In this document: one piece after another, positions 1 through 10,000 of the stretch
Position numbering within the stretch: the stretch's first letter is position 1
Layout of the letters: each line of letters opens with the position of its first letter
Assembly (NCBI RefSeq): GCF_030551255.1
Contig: NZ_CP130630.1
Coordinates: forward strand, 1-64,000
Direction of reading: 5' to 3'
DNA length: 64,000 nucleotides
From: Streptomyces sp. NL15-2K
Lineage (GTDB): Bacteria; Actinomycetota; Actinomycetes; Streptomycetales; Streptomycetaceae
Made by a program: the position numbers and the translations under genes
The notes under the pieces: model-generated
What the model was told of the DNA's origin: nothing
Databases searched by the model: none
What the model saw: the letters and a program-made list of their open reading frames with translations, nothing else

Positions 1-2121
1 TGAGGTGGCCGCCGCCCTGGGCGTGCGGCGGGCGACATCGTGGGCGGGGCTGGGAGTCGGGCAAGGCTTGCGCCCGGCCGCCGGAGCGGGAGGCGTACGC
101 GCGCCTGCTGAAGCAGCTCCGCGCCAGTTGCTCCCCCGCCCCCGAGGACGCCGGTGCCCCGCAGGAGGAGCCCGCGAGGCCGCAGACTCTCACCACGCAG
201 GCGTCCGCAGCGCAGGCTCCGGCCGGGGCGCCGGAGGCCGCGGGCCGGGGCGAGCAAGTCCCCGTCCGCTCCCGCGGCTGCCGCGCCGGGCGGCCGTGGC
301 GCGTCCGCGTGCCGTCCAAACGCCGCACGCCTCGCCGCGCCCGGGCATGAAGAAGAGCTCCCGCGGCCACCCCGGTATCCGGGGGTGCGTACGCGCACGG
401 CCCGCTGCTCGTCCTCGACGCCGACTCCGACCGGCGGGTGAGCGGCTACGGCATCGGCGGTCTGATCCTGGACGTGCCCGCCAAGTCACTGCCCGCGCTG
501 GTGGAGTGGACACTGGCCAAGGCGCAGCTAGGGGCGGAGAGGCTGCACGGTTCGGGCAAGGACGCCGACCCGCTGCTGGTGCTCACCGAGGCCGCGTGTG
601 AACGCTACGGGCTGCCCGCTGCCCTGTCGGAGTCCGAGCGGCTCGCCGGGCGGCTCCCGGAGGGGCACAAGGTCATCAGGCAGCTTGAGCGCGCCGACTG
701 GCAGCTGACCAAGCGCGGGTTCGGGCCGTGGGCGCGGATCTACCGCCCCGCCCAGGGCAGCCGTCGGCAGTGTGTGCAGCTGTGCATCCCCTCGTGGCGT
801 GCCCTGGACGACCGCGCCTGGGGACATGCCGCGCAGTTGGAGCCCGCAGAGCTCGCCCGGGTGCTAGGCGTGTACGCGGCCCGGGTGATGACGCCGGTCG
901 GCTCCACCGCTGTGACGGGGCTGCAGCTGATGACCGCGCTCGCCCGCCGACCCGCGCAGACAGGAGGCCGGACGAGACCGGAAAGCGGCGCCGAGCACCG
1001 GCCGGATCGCTGGGAACCAAGCCGATGAGACCGGCGCCGTGCGAGGCGACCGACGGACGCCCCCGTCCTGGCCCACCTGCCCCGCTTCCACGTGCGCGGG
1101 CCCGGCGAGAGGCTGTTCGAGGACCTACGGGGCGCGGGACCTGACCTGACTGATGACGAGTGCATGAAGCGCTGCCTCATCAGCCTGGATGTGAACCTCG
1201 CCTTCGGTGCGGCCGCCAACGGCGCCGTCGTCGGTCTGGCCTCGCCGCCCGTGCATGTCACCCAGCCGGACTTCGATGCGGCGGTGCCCGGCTCCTGGCT
1301 GGTCGACCTCTCCCACGTCGACCTCGCCCGGTGGGTGCAGGTCGGCGAGCAGTGGCGCGAGCTCGACGGGGGGTTCCCTCTGCCAGCACGGTGAACGGCC
1401 CGGTCACCTGGTACGCCACCCCGACGGTCGCCTACGCCGTCGAACTCGGCTACGACGTCGCGCCGCTTCAGGCCTGGGTGCGTCCCGAGAGCGGCCGGTT
1501 CCTGGACGGCTGGTACAAGCGGCTGCGCGACGCCTACGTCGCCACCATGGCGGACCTGGGCGTAGCGGAGAAGCTGCCCCCGCACGAGTTCCTGACGGCG
1601 ATGGACGGCTACAAGCAGCGTGACCAGGAAATGGCGATCGTCGTGGACGCCGTGAAGATGACCGTCAAGGGCGGCATCGGCAAGCTGCGGGAGAAAGCGC
1701 GCGGCGGCGGCTGGAAGCCGGGGCAGGCCTGGCCCGCACTGGCCCGTCCGACCTGGCGGCCGGACATCCGCGCCGCCGTCATCTCCCGGGCCCGCATCAA
1801 CATGCACCGCAAGATGCTCCATCTGGCGGCTGCCACGGGGCAGTATCCGGTCGCGGTCCTGTCCGACTGCGCCGTGTACGCATCCGACGGCCCCAGCCCC
1901 CTGGACGTCCTGCCCTACGACAGCAACGGCAAGACCGTGCCGGGCTCGTTCCGGCTGGGGGTGTCGCCGGGGATGGTCAAGCACGAGGGCACCCAGAGCG
2001 TGCTGTGGGGTGCGGATGTCCTCGAGCAGCTCGACGCCGACGGCAAGACCGCCAACCTCGCCCGCTACATCAAGACCGGCGAGGTCACCGCCAAGGACAC
2101 CGGAGAATCAGCGTTACGGCG
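1..2121 (+). pseudogene. tap: tap, telomere-associated protein, decayed and cut by the window edge
   Basis: Tap binds Streptomyces telomere 3' overhangs and recruits terminal protein Tpg for end patching. Recognisable blocks in order are an N-terminal HTH (about 1-120), a Pro/Ala-rich linker, GYGIGGLILDVPAKSLP (438 onward), GPWARIYRPA and AARVMTPVGSTAVTG (to about 990), FHVRGPGERLFEDL and GSWLVDLSHVDLAR (about 1080-1370), then TPTVAYAVELGYDV to ARYIKTGEV (about 1395-2100). Successive blocks lie in different frames, with shifts near 40, about 980-1060 and about 1375, so no full-length protein of about 730 aa can be made. A tpg-like remnant follows, the usual tap-tpg order. The call rests on remembered family sequence and is strong for the middle and C-terminal blocks. 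Confidence 0.8.
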
Positions 2122-2654
2122 ATGGTCACATTCGGGACGGATAGAGGCGGTCCGGCACGTTCACGCGTCCTGTCCATCAGCGGGGCGCTGCGTTGCCTGG
2201 TCCGGCAGCGTCGGGGCGCTGCCCGGCGCGTGGCGGAGCTGCGCATCGCCGCGCCGTCGAGCGGTCGTATGAAAGAACCAGATCAAAAAGCCCCGCCGAG
2301 CTCGCCGAACGCCTCCAACGTGAGGTTCGCGTGCGCTGGCAGCCACAGGTCAGGGCCAGGGCGAAGCAGGCCGCGGCCACCACCGGCGGCATCATGATCG
2401 ATGTCCAGGCCCGGTTCGGCTACACCGCGGCCCCGGCAGCACCGACGACGCCCGCGTGCGTCGCCTCACCCTCGCGCTGCCGCCCGGCCCCCGTCTCTTC
2501 CAGGCCCAGGAGGCCGGTCTGGCCGAAAGAGGAGCGAGCTCCGCCAGATCGCCGCCGAGGCCACCGGACCATCTTCCCCACAACGGCCGCCGCGCCCGGC
2601 CTCGAAGTCGGAGCTACAAGCAGCCTCCTCGACCTAGGAGTTCGAGAGCTGTAG
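2122..2654 (+). pseudogene. tpg-like terminal protein gene, frameshifted
   Basis: Tpg is the protein primer attached to the 5' ends of Streptomyces linear replicons. The frame opening at an ATG (2122) gives ALRCLVRQRRGAARRVAEL, an N-terminal HTH-like part. It shifts near 2260 to RVRWQPQVRARAKQAAATTG and VQARFGYTA, then near 2450 to RRLTLALPP and LFQAQEAGLAERG, and ends near LEVGATSSLLDLGV. The WQPQVRARA and ARFGYTA blocks match the equivalent blocks of the intact tpg at 20811-21368, but the two are clearly diverged. At least two frameshifts. It follows the tap remnant directly. Confidence 0.65.
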
Positions 2655-3700
2655 CCGGTCAGGGCGCTGGACAGGATCAGGACGGCGTCGGGGAGAGCTG
2701 GCGGCGGGGTGTTGCGGAGCCGTCCGCCGGGGAGCTGACCGCGTCACTGATCAACCGGGTTGCGGACCGCTACGGTCTGGCGGCCGCCAGCGTGCTGCGG
2801 CTATGGACGTGCCGCAACTCCCCCACCCCGCACGACGGCGGCGTGCGAGCCGACGCAGAGGTCGTGCTCAACGAAGCCGGGCGGGGTGTGCTCGCCGAGC
2901 TGTGCGGCGTGGAACCGGCGGTGCTGGCGCGCGCTTTGCCCGCCTTCACCGTGGACGACCCCAAGATCAGTACCGGGCGGGAGGCCGCCCTGGCGCAGGC
3001 GCGGTGGCGGGCGGCGGGCACGGTGGCGGGAGAAGCAGCGTTCGGCTGCCGGTTGTGCACCGCGCGGCGCACCGGGCAGGCACTGCGGGCGGTGCGGTAT
3101 CTGCCGCGCTGGCAGCGAGTATGTGTCCGGCACGGACGCTGGCTGCTGGACGCGGACGCCGACCAGCCGCTGGAACACCTCAATTTGCGCGGTGTCCCGG
3201 AGGTGGTGGTCGTCGCGCAGCGGCAGTGGACGGGGGTGGCACGCCGGTGCGGTGCGGGCCGCGGCGGAGCCCGGTCAGGTGTCGCCTGGCGCACGCGGTG
3301 GTCGTGGCCCGGTGGTGGGAGGAGGCCCTGCACTGGGAGCGGGAGGGGGTGCTTGGCCGCACAGGCTGCACCGGGTGGCTGGAGGCAACGCGGGCACGGA
3401 TCTTCAGCGGTGGCGGATCGTCGCCGGAGCCGGTTCACCTTCCCGGAGGCGGTGGCCGTGGCCGACGCGCTGCTGGACCCGGCCATGGCCGAGCTGGTGT
3501 GGAGGGACAGCGGCGCCGGGCGGCCGCGGCCGCTGCCCGCCGACGGGGCGTTGCTGCCGCCGGCTGGGCGAGCGGGTGGGACGCAACTGGCTGGGCCCGC
3601 TGTCGGCGGTGGACTACGGCGGGCCGCTGCTCACCTGGATGGGCGCTGTCATCCGTCAGCGGCGCGGTGAAGGCGGGCCGACCGGGTGGAGGGGGACGAT
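2655..3700 (+). pseudogene. TniQ-like zinc-finger protein, frameshifted
   Basis: The 5' part (frame through 2700-3230) reads GELTASLINRVADRYGL, then a zinc-ribbon-like CRLCTARR about 24 residues before VCVRHGRWLLD. This CxxC...CxxH arrangement with a nearby Trp is typical of TniQ proteins, which help target Tn7/Tn5053-type transposons. After about 3230 the homologous text jumps frame several times (VVVARWWEEALHWERE, then AVADALLDPAMAELVW, then GERVGRNWLGPL), so the gene is dead or badly sequenced. An intact, unrelated-length TniQ ends the operon at 12183-13094. Confidence 0.5.
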
Positions 3701-4240
3701 CCATGGCGGCTGCAGCGGGGACAGCAGCCCGCCACGATGGCCTGCCAGCTGCGCGCGTGACGGGCGGCCGAGCAGCAGTCGGGCGGCTCGGGCACCCGGT
3801 GGCGGGCCACGGTGCAGCGCCCGAACACCGTTTCCAGATACAGCAGATGATCGGCGAGGCGCGGGAGCAGCTGGAGCAGCTACAGGGGCGTACACAGCGG
3901 CACCACTGCCGAGGTGGCCCGCACGCTGCTGGAGCGCCTCAGCCACAGCGCCGCCCTGGATCGGGCCCCAGGCCTTGGTGGACACCGCCGCTGCGGCCAG
4001 TCGGCCGCCGGGGTGGCGCTGGACGAGGCGGCCGCCTGGTCACGCCTGCCCGTTCATGAGCTGGCAGAGATCATCACCGCGGGCCAGGATGAGGAGCGAC
4101 GCGATCGGCGGCCGGTGTGGTGTGTGTCAGCCGCCGTACGCCGCAGCCCCGGCCGCAGAAAGGATCTGGCCGGTCTCCCCGGGAGGATGGGTGATGCCAT
4201 GTTGCGGGAGGACTGCTGCGTGTGGCCACTAGGCTGAGGC
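3700..4240 (+). other. Unrecognised decayed coding remnant
   Basis: Short protein-like stretches appear in alternating frames: FQIQQMIGEAREQLEQLQGR near 3835, LLERLSHSAALDRA near 3925 and AAAWSRLPVHELAEIITAG near 4030-4085. The helical, Leu-rich character suggests one former gene, perhaps the tail of the TniQ-like gene or a small downstream partner. No family recognised and no intact frame chosen. Confidence 0.3.
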
Positions 4241-4299
4241 GGGGCCGCAGGTACGGCAGCGGCCCGGTACCGGCGCCGAGGGGAGGACGTCGCGAGTCT

Positions 4300-5600
4300 G
4301 CATCGGGGTCCGGCGGCGGCGGGGGCGGACCTTGCCCAGCTGGCGCTCGACTTCCACCACACCCACCAGTTGCTGGATCCTGCCGCGCAGGGAGTGCAGG
4401 AGTGGCAGGTGCGCATCACCGCGGCCGGCACACCGGTGGGAAGCCTGACGGCCGTAAGGGGCCTGTACTGGAAGTCCGACAATCTGCGCGAGCGGATGGC
4501 AGACGAGCAGTCCTTCCCCGCCCTGGTGGCCGCCCAGCTCCTGGACGAGGACGGCCGGTTCACCTACGAGTTCGAGGAGTTCATCGAGTCGGCCTCCAGT
4601 GTTCTCGTCGTCGACCGGCTGCACGTGGAGGTAAGCCTTCGGCGACCCTGTGGTCGTCGCGGGGGTGGTGGCCTCTGTCATCGACCGGGCCGACGGACAG
4701 CGACTTCGCCGTGGTCCTGCCCGCCAAGAACGCCTGCACGGGACGGCGGGTTCCGCTCTGGCTCGGCCGAGGCCGGCATGCTGCTGAGCGCCCAGGAAGT
4801 CCGAACCCGACGAACTGCAGATCATCGCCAACGCCCTGGCCGCTCCCGAACAGGCCGCGCAGCGCGTGCGCAGCCGTCTGCGCTCCCTCGCTCGCCACGG
4901 CCAGCCGGCGGCGTGGGACGAAGACGACGACGAGGACGACGGCTGGTACGAGGACGGCGAGGAGGACGAGCTCACCGCGCGGACAGGTGCGGTGCTGCGG
5001 GTGGCGCTCGAGGAGTTGTCCGAGCAGATCTGGCAGGACGTCGCCGATGTGGGGGATGCGCCTGCTGGGCGCGGCGAGGGCCGTGTCCTGGGCTCGCTGC
5101 CGCCGATCACCTTTCACCAGGACCAGCAGTGGCGGCGGCAAATGGCCCGCCGTTTCGACGACCTGGCCGCCGAGCTCCGCCAGATGACGGGCACCGCTCC
5201 GCCCGCTGTGCACCGGCGAGGAGTATGGCCCTTGCACCTGGGCATCGACCGGGCCAAGTCGCTGACGCGGAACCGGCCTGCGCCTGGTCGCGGAAAGCGG
5301 CGGAGGGTCTCAGGTGAGAGCCGGCGCGACTTCGACTGGGCCTGGTGCTCGACCGTCCTGTTCGAGGACCACGGCGCACTGATGCTGTTCGACGCGTCCC
5401 TGCAGACGGGATCGAGGACAGCGGCAACGACATCAACCAGGCCCTCGGGCTCGCCAACCTGGCCGCTGCGGACTGGCTCGTGCCTCTGCCCGCCCAGCCC
5501 AGGCCCGCGACCCCGACCGCGGCTTCCGCCACTCCTGACCCCGGGTCCGCCGCCAGGCCCCGGGCTGCAAAGGGTCAGCATGAAAGCCGCAGACTGAGTC
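4300..5600 (+). pseudogene. Unrecognised large hypothetical gene, frameshifted
   Basis: Text such as EWQVRITAAGTPVGSLTAVR and FTYEFEEFIESASSVLVVDR (4370-4630) is followed in another frame by RSRLRSLARHGQPAAWDEDD, a long acidic D/E stretch, ALEELSEQIWQDVADVGD and QMARRFDDLAAELRQMTG (4866-5200). A third frame near 5345-5540 gives WCSTVLFEDHGALMLFDA-type text. The pieces are protein-like in composition but need several frame changes to join. No known domain recognised. Confidence 0.35.
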
Positions 5601-5696
5601 TTTCCTTGGTGGGCCGACTCTCCGGCTCAGCCAGAGGCGGGCCCAGACGGCTACGCTCAGGCTGCTGATGCGGCCGGGCGGGGGAAGTGGGGAGCA

Positions 5697-6218
5697 GTGG
5701 CCAAACGCGATGTGTGGGTACGCGTCGGTGACAACCTGGTGCGCGGTGACACCGTCGTGGGCGTCGCCGTGAGCGATCCGCACTACCACCACGAAACGTT
5801 CAAGATCATGCTGAAGGTCACGGGGCACCGCGACCACCTGTGGCTCGACTCCGGTGTCCGCGATGACGACCAGGGTGCGGGGCGCGAGCAGGTCAACGCG
5901 TTCGCAGACGCCTTCGTCGACACGCTCGCGCGCGGTGCGGCGATGCCGTCCGGCGCCCTGATCCGGTTCGGTTCCGGCGAAGACGACTCGGGATGGGTGC
6001 TCGTCTCTGGGATAGCGGCGCAGCCGATCCGGCGCCTGCTCACCTGGCGGCCCTGGACGGGGAAAGTGCAGAGTACTGGCCCCGCACCGACACCAGCGCG
6101 CCCCAGGCGGCATCCTGGCCCCCGCACAGGACAACCGGTTCTCGCGGCAAGGCAGTTGGAGTTACTGGCCGGTTCTCCTGCGCGCCATGGCCGGTATGAC
6201 GTTGTGTGGAGCACGTGA
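5697..6218 (+). CDS. Hypothetical protein, 173 aa, C-terminus possibly frameshifted
   Basis: Starts at GTG 5697, preceded by the purine-rich GGGGGAAGTGGGGAG. The first ~100 residues look genuine (DVWVRVGDNLVRGDTVVGVAV, a beta-rich opening, then FADAFVDTLARGAAMPSGAL). After about 5990 the frame becomes Pro/Arg-rich, whereas another frame gives a more protein-like ending (AEYWPRTDTSAPQAASW), so a frameshift near 5990-6060 is likely. No family recognised. It lies just upstream of the tnsA-like gene and could be transposon cargo. Confidence 0.4.
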   Translation: MAKRDVWVRVGDNLVRGDTVVGVAVSDPHYHHETFKIMLKVTGHRDHLWLDSGVRDDDQGAGREQVNAFADAFVDTLARGAAMPSGALIRFGSGEDDSGWVLVSGIAAQPIRRLLTWRPWTGKVQSTGPAPTPARPRRHPGPRTGQPVLAARQLELLAGSPARHGRYDVVWST

Positions 6219-7052
6219 TCATCGACAGCAGCCAAGACGGCTTACCTGCCGTCGCGGGCAGTGCCTACCGGGTGCCGGAACCGGGTGCGGTGGAGGCAGA
6301 GTTCACCGAGGGGGACGGCACTCTCGTGCAACGCCGCTGGGTCGAGGCCGCCGCGGCCGTTCGGTTCGAGCAGTTCCAGCCGGTGGCGGCCTTCCCGGTG
6401 GTGCCCGGGCGCAGGTGGGGACCGGGCTGGTGGTGGTCGGCCACCACCAGCGGTCACGTACCGCACGGGTCGCAGGCGATGTGCATGCAGCTGATGATTT
6501 TGGACCGTGATCCGCAGGTGGTGGGGTTGTCGGCGCGGCCGGTGCGGCTGATCTGGCGTGATCCCGGCACCGGGCGCGTGCTGACGTGGGTGCCGCAGGT
6601 GTTCGCCCGCTACGCCGACGGGCGTGCTCTCGTGGCTGACTGTCCCGCGAGCACCGGGCCCGCCGGGGATCGTGCCGCGCGCGCGGCCGCGGTGCTGGGG
6701 GCGGCGTGTGCGGCGGTGGGGTTCACCTACCGGCGGCTGCTGGCGCCGGATGCGGTGGCGGCGGCGAACGTGCGGTGGCTGGCCTCGGCCACCGCCATCC
6801 CCGCTACCGCGATGCGGGCGGGCTGGCAAGCAGGCGGTGCTGGAGGCGTTCGCCAGCCCCGCGGGCTTTGATGGCGGGGGCCGCGGCGGCGGGCTGAGGT
6901 CCTGAGGACGCCGCCGGTGCTCTACCACGCGGTCGTGGAGCGGGCGGTTGACCGCGGACCTGACCCGGCCGCTGGGCGGGCACACCCTCGTCTGCCCCGG
7001 CCCGTCCGATCCGGCCGCGGACGGCAGCGAGCGGGAGCAGCAGGCACGTTGA
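6206..7052 (+). pseudogene. tnsA: TnsA-like heteromeric transposase endonuclease subunit, frameshifted
   Basis: The 6206-6871 frame carries the TnsA-like core LMILDRDPQVVGLSARPVRL, then VPQVFARYADGRALVADCP and AACAAVGFTYRRL. TnsA cuts the 5' ends of Tn7-like elements. Frame slips near 6795-6840 and 6935 are needed to reach the C-terminal text LTADLTRPLGGHTLV, ending at TGA 7050-7052, which overlaps the TTG start of tnsB as TTGA. From memory of relatives, the Asp in PDxFAR is Gln here (PQVFAR) and the N-terminal Glu is also missing, so the nuclease centre may have been lost before the frameshifts. Sequencing error remains possible for the slips. Confidence 0.6.
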
Positions 7053-10000
7053 GCAGGCACGAATCAACCGCCCCTGATGGGCGGGGTGTTGGGGTGGGTG
7101 CGCGGGTCGAGTTCGAGGGCCGCACCTGGCAGGTGAGCGGTCTGGTCGACGGGCGGGTGTATCTGGCCGCCGATGACGGGGCCACGGGGTGTGTGCTGGC
7201 AGCCCGTCTGGTGACCGCTCGCGGCTTCAGGATCGTCGGGCAGGCCGATCCTCAGTTTCCGGCGGCCGAGACGTGGGCGGCGCTGCCGGTGGCGGCCCGC
7301 GAGCAGGCTCTTGCGTGGCAGCGGCACATCCGCGAGATCGAGACCGGGCTGCCTGGCGGGCCGGGCAGCGGCGGCAAGGTGCGGGAGGCGTACGACCCGC
7401 AGCGGTTCACGCTCGCCGAGCGCGAGCACGCCAAAGCGGCAGAGTTGGCCGCGCTGGGCTGGACGAGGGTCAGCCGGGCGACCGTGCAGCGGATGCGGCT
7501 GGCCTACCACCGCCAGGGGCTGCTCGCTCTGGTGGACCGGCGGTCCCTGCGCGGCCGGTCAGGCACGGGGCGCGCGGACGAGCGGGTGGTGGCCGCCGTT
7601 TTGGAGGCGCTGCGCCTGTGTCGCGGCCGCAAGGCGACCACGGTGAAGCAGATCATCGAGCTGGCGGAACAGATCGTGGCGGACCGGCACGGTCCGGGGC
7701 GGGTGAAGCTGCCCGCGAAGGCGTCGCTGTACCGGCTGGTGAAGGCACTGGCGGATCCGGCCGAGCCGCCGGGCAGCCCGGCGCGGACCGCCACCGGCCG
7801 GTACCGGCTGGGCGGTGCGCCGCCTGCGTTGCGGCCTGCGGAGCGGGTCCATGTCGCCACCGCTGCACTGGGTGTGCCGGTGGTGGGTGAGGACGGCCGT
7901 GCGGTGGCGGTGTCGGTGACCGCGGCGGTGGACGGGGCCACGGGCTGTGTGCTGGCCGCCGTGGTGCACGGCCGGCAGGCGGTGCCCCTGCAGTTGCCGG
8001 TGCTGCTGGCCGAGATGGCCGTGCCCCGCGTCGTGCGTCCTGGCTGGCGGGAGATGCTGCGCACAGCGCACGAGTCGCTTCCGGGGCGGCTGATGGGTGT
8101 GGAGGCGCGCCTGGAGGCGGCGGCGGTGCGGCCGGTGGCCGTCCCCGAGACGCTGGTCTTCGATCCGGCGACAGCCGCCGCCGGGTCCTGGTTGCTCAGC
8201 GTGTGCGAAAGCCTCGGTGTCAGCCTGGAGGCCGTCTCGGCGCGGCAGGGGGGCCGGGCGGTTGCGGAAACCGTCCGGGTGCTCGCCGGGCTGTTCACCC
8301 GGCATGCCGCCGGGGTGGCCGCCGCCGCCCGGCCGGCCGGGCCCGGCGATGACGGCCTGGGGCAGCCGCCGCAAGCCGTGCTGAGCATGCTGCACCTGCA
8401 GGATGTGCTGGATGAGTGGATCACCGCCGTGTGGCACACCCGCCCCCAGGAGGCGTTGCGGCACCCGCTGATGCCCCGGGCGGTGCTGAGCCCGGATGAG
8501 ATGTGGCAGGTGCTGCTGGGTGCCGCCGGAGTGGTGCCGCTGCCGCTGGGGGCCCGGCACTTCGCCGAACTGCTGCCCGCGGGGCGGCATGCGGTCACCG
8601 AGGCGGGCATCCGGCTGGGGCGGCGCCGCTACGACGCCACCTGTCTGGATGAGCACCGTGGGCGGTCCTGCCCCACCACGGACGACGGCCGGTGGGAGGT
8701 GCACCACCACCCCTACGACGTGCGGCAGGTGCACATCCGGCTGCCCGACGGAGACCTGCACCCGCTGGCCTGGACGGACAGCACCCTCAGCCTGCGGCCC
8801 TTCGACGCCACCGTGCACCAGCGCACCGCGCAGACGGTCACCGCCCGCACCCGCCGGCCCGGAAACCAGCCGACGTCACCGGTCGACGACTCCGGCACAG
8901 CCGAGCAGCGCGCAGAGACCGAAGCGGCCACGCAGGCTTGGTCCTTGACGGAGGGCCCGGGCGTGGCGGAGGTGTCCGTGCAGGGACGCCGGGCAAGCGA
9001 GAAGGGGCCAGGCTGGTCGGTGTGGGGACGCGCAGGCGGAGGCCGGGCAGTGGTGAGCGCGCCCGCCCGCCCGGGCCGCCCCGTGGCCGCCGGCAGCAGC
9101 AGGCAGGTGAAGCTGGGCGCGTATGTGACTTTCCAGAGCCGGCCCTGGCAGGTGGTCGCCCTGATGGGGGCGTCGGTGACGCTGGTCGACGAGCAGGGGC
9201 AGACCGCGTCGATGCTGGCCTCGTTCCTCTTCGCCGACCTCACGTTCACCGTGGCGGGCTCCCCGGCCGCCGCCGTGCCGCCGTGGGGGCTGCTGGAGAC
9301 GGTGCCCGAGCGGGAGCGAGAGCGGGCCCTGGCCTGGCAGCGGCACATCCGCGAGATCGAGACCGGGCTGCCCGACGGCCCGGCAAGCAGCGGGATGCCG
9401 CGGCCCGAGTACGACCCGCAGCGCACGTCGATGGCCGAGCGGGAGCAGGCCAAGGCCGAAGAACTCGCCCGGCTGGGCTGGCCGAAGGTCAGCCGGGCCA
9501 CCGTGCGCCGCATGCGCGCCCGCTACCGCGCCCACGGTCTGATGGGGCTGATCCCCCGCCACAGGCCGGCCCGTGCGACGGGGCGAGCTGATGAGCGGGT
9601 GGTGGCCGCCGTGCTGGAGGCGCTGCGCCGCCAGCGCGGCCGGTCCAAGGGCACGCTGAAGGGGCTGCGACAGCTGACCGGGCAGATCCTGGCCGACACC
9701 CACGGGCCGGGCGCCGTAGCGCTGCCTGCGCCGTCGACGTTCAACCGGCTGGTGCGGGTACTGGCCGACCCGCTGGAGCATCCCGGCCGCCCCGCCCGCA
9801 CCGCCACCACCACGCCGACGCGACCGTTCACGCCGACGATGGCGCTGCGGCCGGGCGAGCTGGTGCAGGTCGACACCACCCGGCTGGATGTGATGGCCGT
9901 GGGCGAGGACGGCCGCCCGGTACGCCCGGAGCTGACCATCGCCCTGGATGTGGCGACGCGGTCGGTGGTGGCGGCCGTGCTGCGCGAGGAGAGCACCCAG

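Noticed and set aside
4866..5000. A stretch of Asp/Glu codons resembling a tandem repeat
   Set aside because: It is an acidic low-complexity tract inside a decayed gene, with no regular unit.
6917..7048. An upstream start for the TnsB frame at 6917
   Set aside because: The first 44 codons overlap the tnsA C-terminus and look like shadow text; TTG 7049 overlaps the tnsA stop and fits the other overlaps in the operon.
8713..9513. Long minus-strand open frames opposite tnsB (for example 8876-11146)
   Set aside because: High-GC third-position bias opens long antisense frames; the plus strand has clear family motifs and the minus frames have none.
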